Part shown: positions 11,661 through 24,460 of the stretch, in pieces
How positions within the stretch are numbered: position 1 is the first letter of the stretch
How the letters are laid out: each line of letters opens with the position of its first letter
NCBI GenBank assembly: GCA_023333565.1
Contig: JAJKFH010000102.1
Coordinates: 5,721,001 to 5,785,000 of the forward strand
Direction: 5' to 3'
Source: Puffinus mauretanicus
Taxonomy: Eukaryota > Chordata > Aves > Procellariiformes > Procellariidae
Length of the DNA stretch: 64,000 nt
Translations under genes and position numbers: made by a program
The notes under the pieces: generated by a model
Told to the model about the DNA's origin: nothing
Database searches by the model: none
The model's input: only the letters and a program-made list of their open reading frames with translations

Positions 11661-14000
11661 TGTAAGTACACTGTGGGTTTATTACGATACTAGACTTCGG
11701 ATTTCACTCTAGGGAGAGTGCATTAATTATGTAAAGCAGATCAAAATTTAGCAATGCTAATGGAGCCCAATCTATTAAAAAAATCTGAGAGGTGTCTTGG
11801 GACTTTGGACTGTTGCTCCTATACTTTTGACCTGGCTCAGAAATGACACAATAAATCTGTTGTCCTCTTCATGTGCTGGGTTGAACGTCATGTGCCCTTG
11901 ATAATTTTAAGCATGGGTAAGTGGAGATAGACGACATTACTCGCTGAGAAAGAGTGGAATGACAAGTCTCTATCTTCTCGGTGTTGGATGTGCCTATGCT
12001 CATTTCTGTCCTTAGCCTTGTAAGTCACGTGGAAATTCTGTCCTCAGATATGGGACCAAGGATCAAGTGGATCCTTCTAGGATTACTGTAGTTTTTAAAA
12101 GATGCTGACAGGGATGTTCACTTGTGCAAGTAAAGAGGTAGCACTAGTTTGCTGTCTGCCATCTGGCAGAGGGTGGTACCTGATAGCTCAAGACCTGGAG
12201 ACCTGACAAGTGTCTCCAACAGTGCCCAGGGAATGTTCAGAAGGACCAAGAAAGATGATCAGAAATTTTGGGTACCCTATCTCTTTGCAGTGAGATAAGA
12301 AGGGGAATGTGGGCAAGGATTCAGCCCACAGCGTGAACAAGCTTGAATGTCAGGAGTTTCCCACTGGCATAGAATGAAGAGAAAGTATTCACTGACTCCT
12401 GCAGCCTCAGGGCTAAGGCACAGCAACCAGAGCATTGTTTCTGAGTGAAGGTCTTGCAAAGATCATAGACTAAAATCCCCAGTCTGAATATCCAGAAGCT
12501 CTGACAAAATTTAAATCCTGAATCTGTGGCTCAGGTCTGTTTCTGAAACCACACCTACCTGCCCAAGTGAGCATTAAACTGTTCCTAGATTTTTCTGCTT
12601 TGCTGTTTTCCTACATTGTGTACAAAAGTGTAAAGCTCCAACAAATAAGGTCTTCGTTAGCAAGCTGGGATCCCAGAGTTGGAAGACAGGGAAGGAATTA
12701 GCATGGTCCTGAGGAAGGAAACTGACCCAGTTCCAGAAGATAATGATGCAGAGACAGAGCATTTGGTTTCATGAAACAAGATGGGAAAATCTCTGGCAGA
12801 AGTGTTTCCAAACTTTGGAGGTCAATCCAGTTAATTTTTATTTTTAAACCTAAAAAGTTTTGGTTAGAACTAACATCATAGAAATCCTATGGTCAGAGTA
12901 GCTTAGGACTAGATGTTATGGGAAGTATTCACTTTCGAGTTTGTATTCTGAGTCTTTTTATAGTAAACTGAGAAGGAAAGAGGAAGGCACTTAGTACTAG
13001 GACTGCCTCATTTGATCCATTTTAGATACTTATTTAAGGATGAAATGAATCACACCTTAGAAACACTTTCCACTGAGAAGTCTAGGTGAGTGTCTCAAAT
13101 ATAGGCATATATATTTGTACAGATATACCTCACTGGAGATTGTGATTGATACAGATTTTCTGTAGTGCTTTTCTATAGGTTAGCCTTTTGGACAGAGCTG
13201 TCTCTCTCTGCACCTTTCTTTGTCAACTGGAGAGTTGATTTCTGAATGTTGACTATGAAATAGAACATTGCCTATAAAATCACTGGGAAAGAAAAGCAAA
13301 TTAAAATCTATTCGAACAGCTCTCTAAAAATCAAATTAACATTGTGCCTTCACAAAATGTGTTGCTTTAATGGATATTCTAAAAAGGGAATGTTTCTTGT
13401 TTAGTTTAAGCAAGCAGCTTTCAACAGAGATTCTACAACTCTATTAGCAAGAAACAAGGCAATAGAGAGTTTAGAAATTGTATAATACAGATGTTAGAAT
13501 GTCGTGTGTCTTCCACGTCTATGTTATGGGTAAACACAATATGGATATAATTGAAATGTGCTTTCTCTTTCTTTTTTTTAATTTAAAATTATCTGAAAAA
13601 TACTGTCCACTTGCATCGCAGAGAACCACTTAAAACCACTCTAATTTGTTGAAGCGATAGAAATTTTTAAGTGCAACCTCCCACACATGTACGCATTCAT
13701 ATTCTTCATCGACGTTAATTTATACTTCCACCTAGAAAACAGTACTTTTCCCCTCACATACCTCAGATACCAAAGACGATAAGCTATCAAAAAATACTGT
13801 GGGGTTGGTTTTTCTTTTTTTCCTGATGGTAATTCCTTTATATCTGTGTTTCTAGGATTACACCAGGACAAACTTGCTCCAAGGCAATCATACTAACTCC
13901 GGTGTGTTTCCTAACTATTCATTGTTTGACTTTGCATCCTTAACATTATGTAATGTCAGTTCTGGATGTAATATACATCCTGCTGACAGTCTGAGTGCTT

Positions 14001-14740
14001 GCTGAGTAGCTCCCACACACTGGTTCCTGGCCAGTGAGTGAATGAGCCACTTCTTTGTAATGCTCCAAACAACTTTAAGCTCCCACTCCTTTCTCGTCTC
14101 CTGAGGCGATATAGCTGGCTGACAAATAAGCGGTCTCAGCCTCCACGCGGCGTTCTTGCCAGCTGAGGTTAGGTGCGAGCAACAATTTTCATTTTGTCAA
14201 AAGCAGAGAGGTGATTTTATGTGTTTTGTGTGTTTTCAGAAATGTGAAAATGTGAAGTAGTTCAGCTTTTGTTACTTGTGGAGCCAGGTTTAAAGCCCAG
14301 TAGGCACTGTGTATCGCTCTAGTAAGCGGCTGGCTCAAACTGGGGAGCATCCGTCAAAACCCCAGTAACGGCACTGCGGCTTCATCACCCTCCCAGATGG
14401 GAACAACAGTACCACAGATTTCTATACCCTGTTTAGTCTGTGCTTTTTCACCTCTGGTTTCTTTTATCGCTCTTACCTGCCCTCTGTGTTTCTGATAGCT
14501 GGGACATTTGTACATGCATTGCCTGTTATTTGAGAAGGAGATTCAGTGGGAAAGAGCCAGTCAGTCCTGGCTGAAGGGGAAGCTCCACACAGCATCCCTG
14601 CTGTGGCTGAGTTCTTGCGGGGGGCTGTGTTCCCCTTGAGAAGAGAAGGAGGAGGAGGAAAATGCTCTGATAGGCTGCAATGTTACCTGAGGGACGTGAG
14701 GAGGGGCAAGACTTGATCCTGTTGAGTTGAGTTTGATTTT
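14001..14740. other. Non-coding stretch with a CpG-rich patch
   Basis: A patch at 14,090-14,380 holds 12 CpG dinucleotides by hand count, far above its surroundings, and does not read as a known exon or repeat. It also contains the segment ACAACAATTTTCATTTTGTC, which includes an ACAAT core of SOX type. An evolutionarily conserved regulatory element is a reasonable hypothesis but conservation cannot be seen from one sequence. The (GGA)-rich run at 14,642-14,662 leads into the GC-rich block that follows. Confidence 0.5.
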
Positions 14741-15110
14741 GGAAGGACAATTGTCCCAGGGCCCCAAGGGGGTCTGCCTGCCCCTGCCCACCTTCCAGGG
14801 CTCCCCCAACCCTGCCTGTGGCCCAGGACCCCTGAAATGGGCCCTTGCCGCAGCCATGCAACAGTAGAGCCAGTCTTCTGCTGCCCACAACCTTGCCCAG
14901 CCATGGGGCCCCTGAGCCAGACCCACCCATGGGCCCATATCCTGGCCCGTCGTCAGCCCATCCCCAGGGATGTGCCCCATGCCTAGGGCTGGGTCTGCCC
15001 CCAGTGTCCCCTGGCTGCCAAGCCCTGTCCAACCAGCGTAGGGGGACCCCCCCATAGCTCCCAGCCCCCAGGGAGCAGCTGGCCCATGACCAGCTGGCCT
15101 GGGCCACCTT
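14740..15110. other. Sharply GC-rich block, origin unknown
   Basis: Hand counts of four 60-base lines here give about 62-73% G+C, against roughly 30-45% in most of the window. The plus strand is C-rich (CCCC runs) and the minus strand G-rich, with clustered G-runs (for example near 15,037-15,075) that could form G-quadruplexes. Two overlapping minus-strand open frames of 193 and 201 codons cross it, but long open frames are expected in GC-rich DNA with few stop codons, and their products are low-complexity, rich in Gly, Pro and Trp, and unknown to me. It abuts the end of a minus-strand CR1 fragment. It may be a separate insertion, a GC-rich minisatellite-like relic or part of an unrecognised element. 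Confidence 0.6.
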
Positions 15111-15144
15111 TTTGACACTGGTGAATTAGAGACTGGTGGGTAGG

Positions 15145-15890
15145 AAAGTCCTCTTGATCTGAGCACAGATCAGAGACATCCACTGCAATTCTGACATCCC
15201 CCTGCAACTTCCTCATCCACAAGTCCACTCATTTTATTACTGAAGGTCAATCAGGCTGGTCAAGTATGACTTACCCTTGGTAAATCCATGCTGACTGTTC
15301 CCAGTCCCTTTCTTCTCTTTCATCTGTTCAAAAGTGGTTTTCAAGAGGACTTACTCCATGATTTTTCCAGGGACTGAAGTGAAGTTGATGAGCCTATAGC
15401 TCCCTGAATCACTCTTTTGAAGGACCCCAAAGAGGAGTCCTCAAAGGACCATTCTTTTTTTTGAAGACAGGTACAAAGTTTGCTTTTCTCTAGTCACCAG
15501 GACCTCCTCTGATCTCCACGACCTTTCAAAGACATTAGAGATGGGCCTCACTATGACACTGGCCAGCTTCCTCAATACGCTCAGATGAAGACTGATATGG
15601 GTTGAGTTCTCGCAATTAACCCCGACTCAGCCTGCACCCACTGCTGGTATTTTCTTTCCTCCTCAAACCTTGCCTGTAGAGACCTGGAAGACCTTGTTGA
15701 TAGAGACTGGGACAGAGAAGGCAATGAGTACCTCTGATCTCTCCACTGTCACTGAATCACCTACTTCTTTCAGTAATGGGCCCTTATTTTCCTTATTCAG
15801 CCTTTGATTTTGGCAGCTACATTCCCCAGAGGTTTCTCAAGAAAGATCAGGGGTTTTGAGCTAGACTGTCCCTCTAATTTCAACTGGTGA
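15145..15890 (-). mobile_element. CR1 LINE fragment, ORF2 reverse transcriptase, decayed
   Basis: Reading the minus strand, this segment matches the CR1 non-LTR retrotransposon ORF2 around the start of the reverse-transcriptase domain. The complement of 15,255-15,300 reads as the 'HGFTKGKSCLTNL' type motif, preceded in the element (higher coordinates) by the stretch equivalent to 'YRPVSLTSVPGKVMEQ' near 15,360-15,400 and by the 'FERSW..GEVP.DW' region near 15,480-15,540. Near 15,145-15,230 a 'VDE..AVDV' remnant follows. The reading frame is broken by several indels and stops, so it is a dead copy. Both ends are truncated: nothing of the catalytic FADD region or the 3' tail follows below 15,145. 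Family assignment is from memory of CR1; sub-family cannot be given. CR1 is the commonest interspersed repeat in birds and is the main clue to the organism. Confidence 0.85.
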
Positions 15891-15928
15891 AGTCCCAATA
15901 TCCTTATTTTCAGAGTCTTTTTGAGTGC

Positions 15929-15944
15929 TTTTTTTTTTTTTTTT
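15929..15944. repeat. Poly(T)16 tract
   Basis: Sixteen consecutive T about 40 bases beyond the edge of the minus-strand CR1 fragment. CR1 elements do not carry poly(A) tails, and this side is the element's 5' side, so it is probably unrelated. Confidence 0.85.
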
Positions 15945-16357
15945 GAATCTCAACAATTCCTTTAACCTACTTTTATGTGTCACTATGCAAAAGAATTGCT
16001 ATGCTATCTCACAACAGCATTCTGAATTGATTTAAAGGGATTTCAGAGCCTCGGCCATAAATGTCATGGAAGTGTTTATACCGCAAACATTTTCTTATAG
16101 TGCACCTATTCCAAATTCTGCCTGTGGAAAAACTGTTTGATGCCTTCCAGAAGGAAGTTGTTTGTAACTATATGTTTCAATGTGCATTCAAATAATACAA
16201 GATATAAGATGTTTTCAAAACAAAAGGTGGTTTTAGAGTTGTTTTTAAAGAAGGGATGTATGCACTTGCTGAAACATATATTATGTCTTGTCTTCCTGTA
16301 TATTTATACAGCACTTAGCCTGATAAGCCTGGTAAGCTGTTATTCCATTTAATGTCT

Positions 16358-16382
16358 TTCCATATACCTCCTTCCATATACC
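16358..16382 (+). repeat. Imperfect 14-bp tandem duplication
   Basis: TTCCATATACCTCC is followed directly by a second copy that matches for the first 11 bases. Two copies only, consistent with replication slippage. Confidence 0.75.
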
Positions 16383-17142
16383 AGAATTATCTCATTATTG
16401 TATATGTGGGCACCTGTTCCAAATTATTTCTAATGACCTTAATTAGGCTTATTTAAAATTTGTAATTATTGCTTTTCAGCCTTTATTTAGAATCAGATTC
16501 CTGTGAATTTGTCAGAAATTGCAGTTGTAAACAAAGTTCCATGCACTAACAACTGCTGTAGCAGCTGTAAACAATATGCACTACTCCCACAATGTTCTTC
16601 AAGTTGCAATAAATTTGTTTCTTTGCCTGCCTCAGTGCTTTAATTGCTTGAAGTTAAAATTTTGAAGTAACCACCTCTTACTAAATCATTGCCAAAACTT
16701 AGTGTAATAACTACTTTCTTAATGGTCAAAGAGTGCAGCCAAAACCAACAAACTTGTTCATTAAAGGAAAACATGTACACATTGATACGAACTGTAAAAA
16801 CATGTTATCAACTGTTTTCTTAAATAGTCTTGGGGTTTTTTACTTCCTTTAAAAATGCTAGGCTGAAAATCATCCTGTCTTTCCTTTTCGTGGGTAGTCA
16901 TGGTATGAGAGTGGGCACATCTCCAAAAACCTTTGAAGTCCATATATGCTGACAGAAAAGAGGCATATTTTAGTATTGGTCGCTCATTTAATCGGCCTAA
17001 CCCTTGTAGGTTCCCTACCTTTTGCACACAGCTCTCTCCTCAGAGTTAAGAGCAAATTTGGAATGGGAATCATGGAGGTCAAGTTTTGATCATCCTTTCA
17101 ACTGAAAAGAGAGCCTGCTGTAAAATATTGCTTCTGTCTTAC

Positions 17143-17170
17143 ATCCCTTATATATTATCCCTTATATATT
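17143..17170 (+). repeat. 14-bp tandem duplication, two exact copies
   Basis: ATCCCTTATATATT occurs twice head to tail with no mismatch, followed by a diverged ATATATCCCTT remnant. The exact identity suggests a recent duplication or a variable-copy short tandem repeat. Confidence 0.85.
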
Positions 17171-20100
17171 CTGTCATATATCCCTTCTTTTCTGTACATC
17201 AGCCACTTTGCAGACTGTGGAAACTCAACTTTCAGCACTTTAAAGGCTAGAGACCTGCTGTGTCAGTAAAGGATGGAACACCACCAGCAGGCCTTTATGG
17301 TCCTTCCATCCCTCTTCATGTTCCTCTGGTTTCCTTTGCCCATCCCCATTGGTGAGGGAGGAACCGAGACTTGGATCACAGGGCCCTTACTTCAGGCATA
17401 AGGAACGTGGCTTTCAAAGTTCAGCCAAGCATGAGCTACCAAGACACAACGCTCTTTTAAATTGTAAGCTTTCAGTCAGCAACACCTTATTCCATATATC
17501 TGTAGTGCTCAACACAATGCAGACCTGATCTTTACTGGAGAATGGAGGGAATACACAGAACTACTGATAGTACTGAAAACCCACCAGAATTATATAGCAC
17601 GTGCCTTTTGTTATAATGCTGTGAATGACTATGTGAGGCTGAAGAGGAATGAACCATGCCTCTTGCGTAAGCCAAAGTTTCTGATAGAGTCAGCAGTAGT
17701 TTTATCTCCACCCTGATTAAAGAAACATTATCTTAGCAAATGTTTCTTGTTGATTGCACCAGTTTATAATCTTGTTCAGCTAAGTATCAGAGGGCTTCAA
17801 TGTTTCTCTCAAGCTCATTGATGAGGAAGAATCCTAAGGAGAGAAATAGGGTGGCCAGTCAAACTTTTGTGTGTTGAAGGTACTTCATATATTAGTTTCA
17901 TTTGATTATCACTACTCAGCACTCAATAGTAGGTTACATATATTTCAAATCCAAATGACTAATTGGTAAGTAAGTTATTCTAATGGAATCTGATTTCATT
18001 TCATTTAGATATGATTGCCACACTCCAAGAGTATAACTTGCAACCAAGAGTATTTTTTTTCCGGGATGAGGAATTATAGTAACTTAAAAATGCTGCAGAA
18101 AAGTTACTACTGAGAAATTTGCTTGGGGATTAGAAATACATTGTGGTTTTGTACAGTTACTGTGGGACATGGTCAGCATCAACTTGGGGGCAGCAGTAAT
18201 CCCTAGTGGAGTACCGAGTATGCTTATCTTTTGGTTAGCCTTCTGGTTTTATAATTCCTTTAAAAATGAATCCCCGCATAGTTGCTTTCCAGGGAAGACC
18301 AGTGTTTCACAGATAGATACAAGAAGTTTGTTTCTCAGTAGCATTTGCTACATTTAACTTATATTTCTTCTTCTCATTTGAGTCAAGGAGGACATGTTAA
18401 ATAGCCTTTTGTTCAAGCTGACAGCATATGGTGATTTAACCTTCTGTATTCCAGGATTTGTGCATCTTTCCTACCATCTGACACCTATAGGGCATAGTCT
18501 GCCTTTAGTTTATTCATTACAAAGGTCTTTCCATTTTTATATATCTGTCCTTTTGGTTTTCTGATCTTAAAAGAATGTATTTTACATATCTGAATTTTAA
18601 AACCAAGGTGTTTATATCCTTACATCACTGAGAATTCTTAAAAACAAATGTTTCCTGTGTGCATTACAACTTAGGGATAAAAATGAGTAGGTAACAACTA
18701 CTGCCAGGTTTTCTCTAATAGTGACTGTAATTACGGTGTTACAGTGAGATATGTGCCAGGACTTGGAAGTCTCAGACAAATTTCAGCTATGCTATCACTC
18801 CAGATATTTAGATTTCAGGGTTTTTTTGTTTAGGATGATATATCTGACCTTCTATTTTTCATGGTGATTGGACCAAGTAAATATGAGATCAAAGCATTTT
18901 GTTACCATCTCAAGATGTTGGTAAATAGCAACAGAAGCATGGTGTGGAACAGATGGGTGTTCTCACTTGTTTAGCAGGTGAGTAATTTCTCTGCAAATGG
19001 AAGGCTTCCAGCTCAGCTTTGTGGCACTGCAGCATAGTACAGTGTACAGTGCAGAATATGGATATCTATCTGCCTAGCTTACTGGGAAAATAATGAAAAG
19101 GGAAAACCAGTTCATGCTCAAGAAAATGAAGTTATCACCTAGAGAGGGAAGGAAGCCAGAAAAAATATCTGAGAGGTGGTGAGAAACAATGTGATGGACT
19201 ATTTCTAGTAAGATTTCCACTGAGAGATTTAACTACAGTGTGTTGAATTATTAGCTGGCTAAATTAGTATTATTTTCAGATAATAAAGTTTCACAGAAAA
19301 ATGCATCCTGTTTGGTGGTGAAAAAACTCATAATTCTTCTAAGTTTGCTCTTTTTATGAATAGTATTTTCATTGTAAGTTATCTCTAGTTTTATTTTCTT
19401 ATTTCAAATTTCATGGAGTAACAAATCTGCCTGTGGGTTTTTTTCACACAGGACTTGTTACCAAAGTGATTAAACACAGGGCACTGCAGTTCAGTTCCTT
19501 CCTGTTAAAGTTTAATCCTTAGACACTCAGTTGTTCTGTTACGTGCTTTGGACTACTGATACCATAAAACTACATGGCACCTATTAAAAGTAAATTGTTA
19601 CAGACTGATAGAATATGTCTGAAAACACTAAGTAGAGTTAAGACCTAGTCTGTTAATATGAATAATTACTACCTCAGGCAAGTCAAATGTCTCTGCTCAC
19701 ACCATTGGCTTCAGCTCAGTTGAAGGCCTGCAGAGCTCATGGGTAGACTGAGGTGCTCCGCAGGATGCTCTTGGGAACTGCTGTACTTTTGTGAGAGCTT
19801 CAGATGACACTGTTTTCTATGTTATTTGTTATTAAAACAAACAATCAAACCCGAACTCCACAAATCTAGGAATAACTTGGGTCAGTGGGATCCAAAATCC
19901 CAACAAAGGAATTCAAGTTCAGAACTGAGCTGCTAAATCAGGACATATTACAAAGGGCTCTGGCTATGTATTCAAAGATGTGTAATTGTATACAAGGAGA
20001 TATACTCAAAGTGAAATCTTGTGAAGATTACAATAGTAGTTATTGGACTACACTGGTACCCAGAATCTTAAAATAATTCATTAAAAAAAAAAATCTAGCA

Positions 20101-23100
20101 AAATATGATAGCAGCTTTACAGCTTTAGCAGCAGCAAAGATATTGGGCAAGGTATACAACGTATTGGACAGTATTAGCTACAGTGAACTGATGTGTGATG
20201 AACTGAACTTAGAGATGTTATGCAAGGTGGACCATCTAGAAATATACAGCTTTCTTTTGTGCTGAAAGATCTATTTGTTTTGGGACTTGAGAATACAGTT
20301 CTGTTTTCTGTTTTTAAAGCCTGAAGATATTGGGATGGAAGTCCTGCCTTCCAGAGTGCTCCAAAGGGAAGCAAATTTTTATGATTTTTTTTTTCTTTCC
20401 TATTTAGAAGGATATAACAAGGAAACTTAATTTAATGGGGTCCTTCCTCCATTACTGATCCTTCCTCCCAAAGTGTCAACTCTTGAGACTGCATTGCATG
20501 GTGGTGCCCTCAGTCTCACTGATGCCAATACTGAGCAGATACCATGTCTAGGCAGTTGGAATGTTTGCTTTAGTTGTATTTCCAAAACTTGGTTGAGAAT
20601 AACTGGCACATATACATACACACGTGCCAAATCTGCAGGAAAGTGAAAGAACTGCCTGGCAGTTTGACTGCTTTTGTAGCAGGGTTATTTTGTGGCTTTT
20701 GTTGGCTGGTTCTTCTTAATAATTTTTTTTTCCTGCAAACTACTCCGGCAGGATAATCCTTCTACTATCAAAATCATAGCATTTGAGCAGCTGTGAATTT
20801 ACGAAGAGCCTGGTACCCAAAGAGGTACCACTGAGAGTAGTTTGTCTGATGATGCCTGTAACAGGGTAAATAGCTTCTTTTAAAGATGCATCCAAGTATC
20901 CAAGCCCTCTTGGGAATGAAACAGTACACATTGCTGAGGACAAATATAGAGTCCTGTTTCCCAGCTTTCAGTCTTAAACAGAACTTTGAATTGCAGTCTG
21001 GCCCCAAAGGAGTAGAAAAAGACTAATGGTATAACTTTTGGGTAAGGGCTGGATTCAGATGAGTTGTCTGTAGCTGGAGGTTTTCCTTCTAAACTGAATT
21101 GAACGGTACTATTGCCTAATCCCAAGGAAAGTGGAGAGGAGGGTTGTTCATTGGTATGAGTTTCTCTATTCTTTTGTTTGCTTTCTGCAATAAAGCTTGA
21201 TTATTCAATTAGAATCCATCTTGTGGAGTTATTAGGCATAATGGGAAGTAAATAGAGACATGAAAACCAAGGCAGTAGGACAGAATATGGGAAGGAACAC
21301 AGCTTAAAGTTCAGACATAAAAGAAACAGTGATAAGATGCACCCCAAGATGCCACTGCAGAACTATATTAAGGACATTAAAGGGCAGGCTTTTTTGAAAC
21401 ACGACAAGAAGATCTTTAAGTGGTGTGACTTTTTACAAAAGGCTGCTTCAAGCATCTGTTTGATGGAGAAGACAGAAGTAGAGTACTACAATGAGTCTGG
21501 TACAGCCGCCAGCCAGGTCAGTTGAGCATGCATTGCCTATTGGAGTTATCGTCTACAGGACAGAATATTATTATTGTTGCTAAGCAGCTTAAATAAATTG
21601 AAAGTGAGGTGGCAACAGTGCCATGAAATAACATATGCAGTAATTCTGATATGCACTACCACTTTTATGAGTCTTGTGCATATTAAGAAATCTGAACCAA
21701 AGATAGATATTTACATAATAGAACCATTAAGAGTAAGGAATGGCTGCTGATTTCATCTGAGTTTGCTGGTACAGATTCAGGACACCAGCATCCTGATGTC
21801 AAAAGGATCTAAGCTAATTGTTGAGCAGGGCATTACTGGATAAGAAACCACATATGTGACCTAGAAAATATGATGTTTTTCCACCCAGCCTTGGAAAACA
21901 TAAAAGCAAAATTCCTAAGGCAAGGGACACCAACTGGTGCTTCCAGAAGAAATGAGGAATATTAAAAGTGACTTTTTTATGCTTCAGCTCAGTTTGAGAA
22001 AGGATCTTGCTGTGCTGTTTTTGCTGGTTTGTGGGGTTTTTGGGGTTTGGTTTGCGTGAGGTTTTTTTTTTGAGAGCACACCCCAAAACTGTTATCAGTG
22101 GAAATACAGGGTTCAGTTTCTAAGAGAGGTAGAGACCCTGCTAAAATCTTAATAAACTGGACTCTTGTGCTGTTGTCTGCTGCCACACTTTATTATTTGC
22201 ACAGTCATGGCAAAATTTTGAGAAATAGAAATGGTATTACTGACAGATGGAATTGTTTCTGTTTAAGGACAGGTGCTTTTTATACAGCATTTATTTAAAA
22301 CTATGGAATTTTGGAATGCTTGTTTATGAGAATTTAAAACAGCAAATTAGCACTTTCTTCATAAAAATGTATTTCCCTCAGTAAAATCTAGTTTTCAATA
22401 ACCTCACGCACTTATATAGCATACCATGTAACTAAGTTAATTACATAGCCAGCATTTTTAAGATATTAAAATGCCATTTGGGGAAAATAAATACTTCCTG
22501 AACTACCTCCAAAAATCCTTGGGCATCCTTTGCTTATAGATGCATAAGTCTCCCCATCCCTTCTAATAATAAAGATACCACAGTAAAACTTATATAATGA
22601 AAATGCATTTTTTTGTTATTGCTATAGTAAGAGAGAAGCAAGGTATGGAGGAAACTCACTCAGTCATCCTAAAGGTTGAGCAACCCTATATGAACGGTAG
22701 GAGAATAAATAAAATAACAATGGGGATTTATCATAGTTGTTGTCTGGGCTTCATCTCCCAAGATATACTCCATGCCATAATGTGCTTTGCAGCTTGGTCC
22801 CCTGAATCTAGGTTGAATTCCTACAGATGTCAGCTCTCAGTTCCATAGCAGAAGGTAGCCAGATACAAATGCCAACTTTGAAAGTGCAGTGCTGCATCAG
22901 AAAGGAAATGTAAGTGAAGAAAATATTTCAGGTCACCTGAAAAAAACAACGCTGTTCATTTTTTTGGTTAAAAAAATAAGTTTCCTTTTGTTTTTCCTGA
23001 AAATTTATTTTTTAAAAATTATTTTCGATGCAGAAAATTTCAGTTTGAGGGATATAACATTTTTTTTTTGTTACAGGAATTATTCAGCAGAACATTTCTG

Positions 23101-23740
23101 GCTCTTAAAATGGTATTCACCTCAAAAAGTAATTCTGTCTCTGGTAAATGAGAGGTCCAGTAACATGTCTTAAGTAGCATAGCTAGTTGGTACCATTCCT
23201 GTAGCAGAAGAAAGATGGCTTTTATGAATTTTAGCTGACATGAACTTCATGCATGACAAACCCAAGATCAGGCTGACAACCTGCTGGCAAATTTCAATGG
23301 AATGGGAGGGTGGTTAGGTGTTTTACTGGTTTTCTTTCTTTTGTATGATAAGTGTGGATTTATACTGGGTTTTAATATAAACTACAAGCCTTGGCTGGCT
23401 AAGCTTAATTTCAGTGAGAACAGCTACCTCTGTCTTTGAGAATAAAAAACACCACCAAAACTTACTTGCTCTCTAGATCTAACTAGTAGGACCCAAACAC
23501 GGGTTAATATTAAATGAGACTTTCCGCCATGAGGTAAACAGAAATGAATATGCTTGTGTCATAAGGAACATCTTAGTTGTATTTGTGAAGCCCAAGTACC
23601 TATCTGCTGTAGAGAGAAACTCACCTTCCAGTGACTGTCTTATAGGTTTCAGCAGAACATGTGGCTGAAGCCCAGTTGCAAGATGTATCATCGGAGTAAT
23701 TTATAATATGTATGTAGTGTTCATCAGAATATAAATATAT

Positions 23741-23780
23741 AAAAGATAAAACATACATACAAAAGATAAAACATGCAGAC
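23741..23780 (+). repeat. 20-bp tandem duplication
   Basis: Two 20-bp units that both begin AAAAGATAAAACAT lie head to tail; the second differs from the first only near its 3' end (ACATAC versus GCAGAC). Two copies only. Confidence 0.85.
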
Positions 23781-24460
23781 AGTTAAGTAAGCTGTGCTGC
23801 CTGAAAGATAAACATCTTCAGAGATATATTATAAGGCAAGTAACTTCAGAACACAATAAATGGTAATCGGATTTATAAAATAGTTTTAGGTATTGCCATC
23901 TCTCATTCCATTGCATTGACTTTCACACATCTAAGGAGCACCTACTTTTTTATGCTGATGTAACTTCAGCAGTTAATTGGGAAAGATGAAGAAACACAGG
24001 TCACATGGAAGGGAATTAAATCAATTACAAGAGGGGAAAGTGAAATAACTGCATGTGTGATCATTTGATGTGTTTTCTGGGGAGAAGTGGTTTTGCTTTC
24101 TCTTTCACCCCTTTCCTTCCAATTCTTTAATGCCTTATTCTTTTTAGGAAGATGGCAGAAGGTATATTGATTTTTTAAAGTTAATTTTGACCAATAAGCA
24201 GTGCTTAGTACAAGATAGACAAAGGTGGCTTTGGCTAAATTATGAGACTTTGGGCTTGATCCAAGCTCTGGCTCCACAGGTGCACATCCTCTGATAACAG
24301 CAGAAAAGGAGAAACCTGATATACTGATCAGCAGCCATTTCTTCCTCCTCCTTTTGGGGAACTTAGCTTTTCTTCAGGGAACACAGGTAGGCCCGTTGCT
24401 CATGAAATGGTTGCAGGATGTTGATAGTCAAGTCAGGTGCCATTTTATGCCGGTATTTCC

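Larger units (their letters stand above)
7431..14000. other. AT-rich non-coding stretch, no gene recognised
   Basis: No coding gene, RNA gene or clear mobile element was seen apart from a doubtful MIR relic near 11.6 kb. The open frames here are short (under 80 codons) and several consist largely of lysine or phenylalanine codons because they run through A or T homopolymers, which argues against coding. The stretch carries three long A/T tracts and a near-palindrome at 8,869. Confidence 0.7.
15891..24460. other. AT-rich non-coding stretch, no gene recognised
   Basis: Unique-looking AT-rich DNA with open frames under about 105 codons, none recognisable and most overlapping on opposite strands. 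Features seen are a poly(T)16 tract, two-copy tandem duplications near 16.36, 17.14 and 23.74 kb, and AT-rich runs around 22.98-23.07 kb. No RNA gene, exon or recognisable mobile element was found. Confidence 0.7.

Noticed and set aside
14526..15166. Two overlapping minus-strand open frames of 193 and 201 codons as genes
   Set aside because: They coincide with the GC-rich block, where stop codons are rare; they overlap in different frames, their products are low-complexity and unlike any family I know, and part of one runs into decayed CR1 sequence.
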